Assembly: GCF_001983105.1 (NCBI RefSeq) | Contig: NZ_MOMC01000005.1 | Coordinates: forward strand, 99,802-110,479 | Source of the DNA: Pseudofrankia asymbiotica | Lineage (GTDB): Bacteria; Actinomycetota; Actinomycetes; Frankiales; Frankiaceae | DNA: 10,678 nucleotides | Direction of reading: 5' to 3' | Part shown: positions 6,719 through 10,678 of the stretch, piece by piece | Layout of the letters: every line of letters begins with the position of its first letter | Numbering within the stretch: the stretch's first letter is position 1 | Program-made: the position numbers and the translations under genes | Notes under the pieces: generated by a model | Databases searched by the model: none | Told to the model about the DNA's origin: nothing | What the model saw: only the letters and a program-made list of their open reading frames with translations

Positions 6719-6731
6719 AGAACATGATTCT
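6719..6731. promoter_or_regulatory. Candidate operator AGAA-N5-TTCT
   Basis: AGAACATGATTCT is a dyad with 4-bp arms, preceded by T at 6718. It resembles, but does not match, the KstR-type TetR operator consensus (TNNAACNNGTTNNA) known from actinobacterial sterol-degradation genes; the spacer is one base longer. It lies between the two divergent acyl-CoA genes. Confidence 0.35.
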
Positions 6732-6958
6732 TATCAGGGGGTTGGCCGTCGGCGCGCGTGCTGGTCGCGGCCGGCCCGTCCATCGAGTCCCGGGTGGCGC
6801 CATTTCTCCTCGCGTCCGGCAGCCGGCCGGGCGGATCGGTCCCGCGGTCGTCGGTCGCCAGGTGGCCGCCGCCCGGGCGCCTCCGAGGACGCCAGGATGG
6901 CGCATATCGTAGAACGGCGATCTGTTCCGTCCAGCGGCTCGCGGCACCTGTCGGAAGA

Positions 6959-6995
6959 CCTGTGACAATCGCCCTGGAAGGCCTGTGACGATCGC
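6959..6995. repeat. 14-bp direct repeat pair upstream of the acyl-CoA ligase
   Basis: CCTGTGACAATCGC (6959-6972) and CCTGTGACGATCGC (6982-6995) differ at one base and are 23 bp apart start to start, about two helical turns. This spacing would suit two regulator molecules on one DNA face (inference). Confidence 0.5.
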
Positions 6996-7000
6996 TGCGA

Positions 7001-7034
7001 ACGCTTGCGCGCCCTGACCGCGGGGTGCAAGCGT
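7001..7034. repeat. 8-bp inverted repeat with 18-bp spacer
   Basis: ACGCTTGC (7001-7008) and GCAAGCGT (7027-7034) are exact reverse complements. They lie about 105-140 bp upstream of the ligase start and could form an operator or a leader hairpin. Confidence 0.45.
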
Positions 7035-7127
7035 CTAGGCACCGATACCCGGGGCTGAGCAGGCTTTCCGCGTCGCGCCGCGGGCGCGCCGCCGGGAGCC
7101 GCTCGGCCCGTCTGTGGCCCTTGACGA

Positions 7128-7134
7128 GCGGGAG
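7128..7134 (+). promoter_or_regulatory. Ribosome binding site of the acyl-CoA ligase gene
   Basis: GCGGGAG ends 5 nt before ATG 7140 and supports that start. Confidence 0.6.
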
Positions 7135-7139
7135 TACGG

Positions 7140-8684
7140 ATGACGATCGCGATGCTGCTGGACATGGCCCGCGGCGCCTATGGCGAGCGAATCGCCCTGG
7201 GCTCGCGCTCCGGCGGCGGGTTGTCATATGAGGAGCTCGGTGCCCGGGTCGCCACCGGCGCCGCCGCGATCAAGGCGTCCGGGGCCGAGCGGGTCGCGTT
7301 CATCGGCGTCAACGGGCCGGCGTTCCCCGTCGTCCTGTTCGCCGCCGCGTCCGCCGGGGTGCCGATCGCGCCGCTGAACTACCGGCTGTCCGCCGAGCAG
7401 CTGCGGGGCCAGATCGCCCAGCTCGGCGCGGTCCTGGTCATCGCGGACGAGGCCTACCGCGGCGCCGTCGACGGCGTGCAGGGCGCCGCGGGCATCGTCA
7501 CCACCGAGGAGTGGTTCGTGGCCACCGCCACTCCCGCGCCCGGCGCGGACCCGTTCGCCGACCTCGACCCGCCGGACGTCGACCCGGACGCCACCGGTGT
7601 CCTGCTCTTCACGAGCGGCACCACCTCCGCGCCCAAGAGGGTCATCCTGCGGCACTCGAACCTGATCTCCTACGTCCTGCAGACGGTCGAGTTCGCCTCG
7701 GCCGAGGAGGACGACGCGATCCTGGTGAGCGTCCCGCCGTACCACGTCGCCGGCGTCGGCACGGTGCTGACGAACATCTACTCCGGCCGGCGGATCTGCT
7801 ACCTGCCGAACTTCGAGGCCCAGGCCTGGCTCGACACGGTCCGCACCGAGCGGATCACCAACGTCATGCTGGTGCCGACGATGCTGGTGCGCATCGTCGA
7901 GGTGCTCGGCGGCAAGCCCGCCGAGGCCCCGCACCTGCGCTCGCTCGCCTACGGCGGCGCCCGCATGCCCGGCCAGGTGCTGGAGGCCGCGTTGGCCGCC
8001 TTCCCGGACACCGGCTTCGTCAACGCCTACGGCCTGACCGAGACCAGTTCGACGATCGCCGTGCTCGGCCCCGACGACCACCGCGACGCCTTCGCCTCCG
8101 ACGACGCCGCGGTGCGTGCCCGCCTCAGCTCGGCCGGCCGGCCCGTGCCGGGCGTCGAGTTCCAGATCCGCGACGAGGCCGGCAAGCCGGCCGGCGTCGG
8201 CGAGCCCGGCCTGCTGTGGGTGCGCGGGGAGCAGGTCTCCGGCGAGTACGAGGGCCTGGGCTCGGTGCTCGACGAGGAGGGCTGGTTCCCGACCAAGGAC
8301 GGCGCCTACCTCGACGCGGACGGCTATGTCTTCATCACCGGCCGTAGCGACGACACGATCATCCGCGGTGGCGAGAACATCGCCCCCGCCGAGATCGAGG
8401 ACGTCCTCGGGCGCCACCCCAAGCTGCGCGACGTCGCCGTGTTCGGCGCGCCCGACGACACGTGGGGACAGCGGATCGTCGCCGCGGTCGTCCTCCTCCC
8501 CGACGAGACGGCGACCGCCGACGAGCTGCGCGACTACGTCCGCGCCCGCCTGCGCGGCTCCCGCACCCCCGACGAGGTGGTGTTCGTCGAAGAGCTTCCC
8601 TACACCCCGACCGGCAAGCTGCTGCGCAACCAGGTGGCCCAGCTCGTCGCCGATCGAGCCGCGGACGAGCCGGTCGGTTCCTGA
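7140..8684 (+). CDS. AMP-forming acyl-CoA synthetase/ligase (ANL superfamily)
   Basis: A 514-residue adenylate-forming enzyme expected to activate a carboxylic acid to acyl-AMP and then to acyl-CoA, using ATP and CoA. Core motifs in order: the P-loop-like A3 motif FTSGTTSAPKRV (157-168), A5 AYGLTETSS (296-304), the A7/A8 region KDGAYLDADGYVFITGRSDD (386-405) followed by GGENIAPAEIE (410-420), and A10 PYTPTGKLLR (487-496) with the catalytic Lys493. Asp387 and Arg402 are the expected nucleotide-binding residues. Length is normal for medium- or long-chain and aromatic acyl-CoA ligases, and there is no carrier-protein domain. Oddity: A3 has Ser-Ala-Pro-Lys-Arg where Gly-x-Pro-Lys-Gly is usual. 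The gene is divergent from the enoyl-CoA hydratase, which suggests a shared catabolic role (inference). The acid substrate cannot be predicted from sequence alone. Confidence 0.94.
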   Translation: MTIAMLLDMARGAYGERIALGSRSGGGLSYEELGARVATGAAAIKASGAERVAFIGVNGPAFPVVLFAAASAGVPIAPLNYRLSAEQLRGQIAQLGAVLVIADEAYRGAVDGVQGAAGIVTTEEWFVATATPAPGADPFADLDPPDVDPDATGVLLFTSGTTSAPKRVILRHSNLISYVLQTVEFASAEEDDAILVSVPPYHVAGVGTVLTNIYSGRRICYLPNFEAQAWLDTVRTERITNVMLVPTMLVRIVEVLGGKPAEAPHLRSLAYGGARMPGQVLEAALAAFPDTGFVNAYGLTETSSTIAVLGPDDHRDAFASDDAAVRARLSSAGRPVPGVEFQIRDEAGKPAGVGEPGLLWVRGEQVSGEYEGLGSVLDEEGWFPTKDGAYLDADGYVFITGRSDDTIIRGGENIAPAEIEDVLGRHPKLRDVAVFGAPDDTWGQRIVAAVVLLPDETATADELRDYVRARLRGSRTPDEVVFVEELPYTPTGKLLRNQVAQLVADRAADEPVGS

Positions 8685-8692
8685 GGCGCGCC

Positions 8693-8732
8693 GGTCCGTC
8701 GGCCTCCATCGATCGGTGGAGGCCGACGGACC
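8693..8732. terminator. Strong hairpin terminator after the acyl-CoA ligase
   Basis: The arms 8693-8708 and 8717-8732 are perfect 16-bp reverse complements around the 8-nt loop TCGATCGG. The hairpin begins 8 bp after the ligase stop and ends 27 bp before the end of the convergent membrane-protein gene, so it may stop transcription from both sides. There is no T-tract. Confidence 0.82.
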
Positions 8733-8759
8733 AACCGGATGGCTGGACGATCCGCCTCG

Positions 8760-9353
8760 CTACGTCGGGACCGAATCGGCCAGCGGCAGCTGTTGGTCCT
8801 TCGGCGGGCCGCCGCCCCGGCCGCCCGGCCCGGACAGGGCCGCTGTCGGGTCGTGGCGGCGGCGGGGCTGACGGTGCCGCCCGGGCTGGCGCGTGCCGTC
8901 GGCCGCGCCCGGCACGGCGGTGGCGAAGGCCGAGCGGAGACGGTGGCTGTTGACGCGCAGGACGACGGTCAGCATGAGCAGGCCGCAGGCGGCGTGTTCG
9001 AGCTTCAGCCAGCCCGGCAGCCGCGGCATGACGAGCACGGGTGTGACGGTGACGGTGATGATGGCGGAGACGATCCGCAGCCGCTGGAACGCCCGGCGGA
9101 TCCCGCGGGCGGCGCGTCGGGAGAGTATGACCACGACGACGCCGGACAGGACGCGGCCGCCGGCCGCGGCGTAGACCATCGGGACCTGCCCGCGCAGCGC
9201 GAGTGCCGCGAGCAGCGCCACCACGCTGAGCCCCAGGTACCCGGCGGCGAGCAGCTGGACTCCGGCGAGGGCCGCCTGCGCGCGCGGCTGGGCGGTGGCG
9301 TCGAGTGTGGTGTCCACGAGCTCGCCCGCCTTTCGCCAGTGCTCTCGCCTCAT
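8760..9353 (-). CDS. Hypothetical integral membrane protein (four predicted helices)
   Basis: I do not recognise a named family. From ATG 9353 the protein has 197 residues. A short polar N-terminus (MRREHWRKAGELVDTTLDAT) is followed by hydrophobic segments near 26-54, 57-78, 92-112 and 118-134. Basic linkers such as RRAARGIRRAFQRLR lie between helices 2 and 3. The last 60 residues are polar, rich in Pro, Gly and Arg, and probably disordered. The frame stays open upstream to 9521, but that part is a low-complexity Arg/Pro/Ala stretch typical of non-coding GC-rich DNA, so I start at 9353. The ribosome binding site there is weak (AGCAGG). It is alone on its strand, convergent with the acyl-CoA ligase and divergent from the secreted repeat protein. 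No catalytic motif is visible. Confidence 0.72.
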   Translation of the reverse strand: MRREHWRKAGELVDTTLDATAQPRAQAALAGVQLLAAGYLGLSVVALLAALALRGQVPMVYAAAGGRVLSGVVVVILSRRAARGIRRAFQRLRIVSAIITVTVTPVLVMPRLPGWLKLEHAACGLLMLTVVLRVNSHRLRSAFATAVPGAADGTRQPGRHRQPRRRHDPTAALSGPGGRGGGPPKDQQLPLADSVPT

Positions 9354-9701
9354 TGACCTGCTGATTCTTTCATGAACCCGGTGAGGGATGACCAATCGGG
9401 ACGGACACCTGACACCGTCGCGAACGGCTCGGCGCGGACACGCCGGACCGGCCGCACGCGGGCCGGCCCGGCACGAGGGCCGCGGGACGGCCCGTCGCCA
9501 CCGACACGCTGGCCACCTCACCGACGGCGACGACGCGCGCGCACGAGTTCCGCCGACGTGCGATCACTCTGTGTAACCATCGCCGACGTGTCCAGTCACT
9601 AGCTGGACGCGCGACCCGCGCTGTGCTGGTCCATCGACGTCTGCTGCCAGCCCGTCGCAGTCCCCCGGGCGTAGGTGGGCGGCCCAGGCCGAGGAGTGAG
9701 C
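9354..9701. other. Divergent intergenic region between membrane protein and secreted protein
   Basis: These 348 bp should carry promoters for both flanking genes. I see a 10-bp direct repeat CGCCGACGTG (9551-9560 and 9581-9590, 30 bp apart), an inverted repeat GTCCAG/CTGGAC (9590-9595 and 9603-9608), and a CCGGCC/GGCCGG dyad (9448-9453 and 9461-9466). Short open frames here lack ribosome binding sites and known motifs, so I call no gene. Confidence 0.5.
9691..9696 (+). promoter_or_regulatory. Ribosome binding site of the secreted repeat protein
   Basis: GAGGAG lies 5 nt before ATG 9702 and fixes that start. Confidence 0.75.
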
Positions 9702-10678
9702 ATGTCGAGACGTCCACCGCGGTGCCGGGCGCATCCGCGCGCGTCTGCCGGATCCGCGGGCCCGCTGGCCCGGCTCGTGCCGGCCGTGGTCGCGCTGACC
9801 GTGCTGACGGCCGCGGTGGCCGTGGCGGCTCCGGCCATGGCCGCCACACCGCCCGCTCCCGGCGGTCCGTCCGCCGCCGCGGCGACGCTGGCACCCGCGA
9901 TCACGGTGACCACGTCCGTGGCGCCGGCCTCGTTCTCCGGCGCAGGCCAGACGCTCGACTACTCCTACCTGGTGACGAACAGCGGGGACGCGCCGCTGAC
10001 GAACGTCGTCGTCCACGACGCGCTCGCCGGCGTGTCACCGGTGATGTGCGCGGCCACAGAACTGGCCCCGGGGGGAACGAGCACGTGCGGCGCCACCTAT
10101 GTGACGACCCAGGCGGACGTCGAGCGTGGGCGGGTCGAGAACACCGCCGTCGCGAACGGCACGCCGCCGTCCGGCCCCCCGGTGACCTCGGCGCCGGCGC
10201 ACAGCTCCAGCAGCTCCACGGTCCCGCCTCCGACCGGATCGATCAGCATCGCGGGCCCGGCGAATTTGCCCGAGTTCTTTATTATCCCGGGTATCCCCCC
10301 GTCTCCCCTGACGATCACCTTCGTCGTCACCAACACCGGTGCCGCGCCGCTGCGCGAGATCTCGATCCTGCAGGCGACGCCGCCGGGCACCCAGATGTCC
10401 TGCCCGGCACAGCAACTCGCCCCCGGTGAGTCCATGAACTGCACCAGCCTGACAAACTTCACCCAGGCGGACGTGGACCGAGGATCGATCTACGTCAGTG
10501 CCGTCGTCACCGGCCGGCTCGCCACCGGCAGGTGGACGTCGGCGGCCACGACCGTCGTCGCCCACGCCTTCCAAAACCCGAGCATCGGGGGAAGTTTTGG
10601 GGGCTCGGCCACCTCTTTCAGCAAGGCCGGTGATCCGGTCACCTTCACCTACCAGTATGTCCGAACCGGAAACGTCAC
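9702..10678 (+). CDS. Secreted DUF7507/DUF11-like repeat protein, 3' partial
   Basis: The frame runs from ATG 9702 through the right edge without a stop, giving 325 visible residues. An Arg-rich N-terminus followed by LVPAVVALTVLTAAVAVAAP and AMA-A (likely cleavage after residue 47) forms a signal peptide. A Pro/Ala-rich linker leads into beta-sandwich repeats of the DUF7507/DUF11 type. Repeat 1 (about 67-152) has DYSYLVTNSGDAPLTNVVV, LAPGGTSTC and TTQADVERGRVENTA. Repeat 2 (about 178-273) has ITFVVTNTGAAPLREISI, LAPGESMNC and FTQADVDRGSIYVSA. A third begins near 285 (FSKAGDPVTFTYQYVRTGNV). Repeats 1 and 2 each have two cysteines exactly 13 residues apart (116/129 and 234/247), probable disulfides. 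Such proteins are surface or extracellular, often adhesive or structural. The missing C-terminus would show any anchor. Confidence 0.88.
   Translation, partial: MSRRPPRCRAHPRASAGSAGPLARLVPAVVALTVLTAAVAVAAPAMAATPPAPGGPSAAAATLAPAITVTTSVAPASFSGAGQTLDYSYLVTNSGDAPLTNVVVHDALAGVSPVMCAATELAPGGTSTCGATYVTTQADVERGRVENTAVANGTPPSGPPVTSAPAHSSSSSTVPPPTGSISIAGPANLPEFFIIPGIPPSPLTITFVVTNTGAAPLREISILQATPPGTQMSCPAQQLAPGESMNCTSLTNFTQADVDRGSIYVSAVVTGRLATGRWTSAATTVVAHAFQNPSIGGSFGGSATSFSKAGDPVTFTYQYVRTGNV

Larger units (their letters stand above)
6471..7139. other. Divergent intergenic region between hydratase and acyl-CoA ligase
   Basis: These 669 bp have no open frame that I believe codes for protein; the short frames lack a good ribosome binding site or recognisable motif. 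The region holds, in order, an imperfect tandem repeat (6497-6576), a 7-bp-arm inverted repeat (6629-6648), an AGAA-N5-TTCT dyad (6719-6731), a 14-bp direct repeat (6959-6972 and 6982-6995) and an 8-bp-arm inverted repeat (7001-7034). It must contain the promoters of both flanking genes, but I cannot place -35/-10 boxes with confidence. Confidence 0.6.

Noticed and set aside
7224..8417. 397-codon minus-strand open frame opposite the acyl-CoA ligase
   Set aside because: No recognisable motif and a Gly/Asp/Arg-rich product; the plus-strand ligase is certain.
9448..9466. CCGGCC/GGCCGG dyad as a terminator or operator
   Set aside because: Six-bp GC-only arms with a 7-nt loop are expected often by chance in DNA of this composition, and no gene ends nearby.
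9354..9521. N-terminal extension of the membrane protein to 9521
   Set aside because: The added 56 residues are an Arg/Pro/Ala-rich stretch with no signal or domain; ATG 9353 starts a normal-looking polar N-terminus before the first helix.
10035..10574. Minus-strand open frames opposite the secreted repeat protein
   Set aside because: The plus-strand frame has a ribosome binding site, a signal peptide and repeated domains; the minus frames have none of these.

Overview
The window is very GC-rich and densely packed on both strands, with frequent GTG starts and strongly GC-biased third codon positions. Together with a NarL-type two-component pair, several acyl-CoA enzymes and a DUF7507-type secreted protein, this points to a high-GC actinobacterium. 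A Frankia-like lineage is my best guess, but no gene here settles the genus. I see no rRNA, tRNA, CRISPR array, transposase or phage gene.

Layout from left to right. (1) Positions 2-1972, plus strand: a thiolase cut by the left window edge, then a short-chain dehydrogenase 18 bp downstream, probably one operon for beta-oxidation-like chemistry. (2) Positions 1983-3421, minus strand: a NarL/LuxR-type response regulator overlapped by 4 bp with a HisKA_3 sensor kinase. The kinase has lost almost all of its expected N-terminal membrane sensor; a plausible N-terminal remnant lies in another frame just upstream. (3) Positions 3753-4667, plus strand: a CPBP (CAAX-type) intramembrane protease, divergent from the two-component pair. 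(4) Positions 4701-5636, minus strand: an aldose 1-epimerase-family protein. (5) Positions 5721-6470, minus strand: a crotonase-fold enoyl-CoA hydratase. (6) Positions 6471-7139: a 669-bp divergent regulatory region with inverted repeats and a short tandem repeat. (7) Positions 7140-8684, plus strand: an AMP-forming acyl-CoA ligase ending in a strong hairpin. (8) Positions 8760-9353, minus strand: a small four-helix membrane protein of unknown function. (9) Positions 9702-10678, plus strand: the start of a secreted protein with repeated DUF7507-like domains, running off the right edge.

How the genes fit together: ligase, hydratase, dehydrogenase and thiolase are the four activities needed to activate and shorten an acyl chain (no acyl-CoA dehydrogenase is in the window). 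They are not one operon, and unrelated genes separate them. The divergent hydratase/ligase pair shares a regulatory region and may be co-regulated. The kinase/regulator/protease block is a separate envelope or stress-type module. I do not see a clear new defence or biosynthetic system. The most unusual items are the sensor-less kinase, the perfect GC-rich hairpin at 5652-5685, and the repeat-rich divergent region at 6497-7034.
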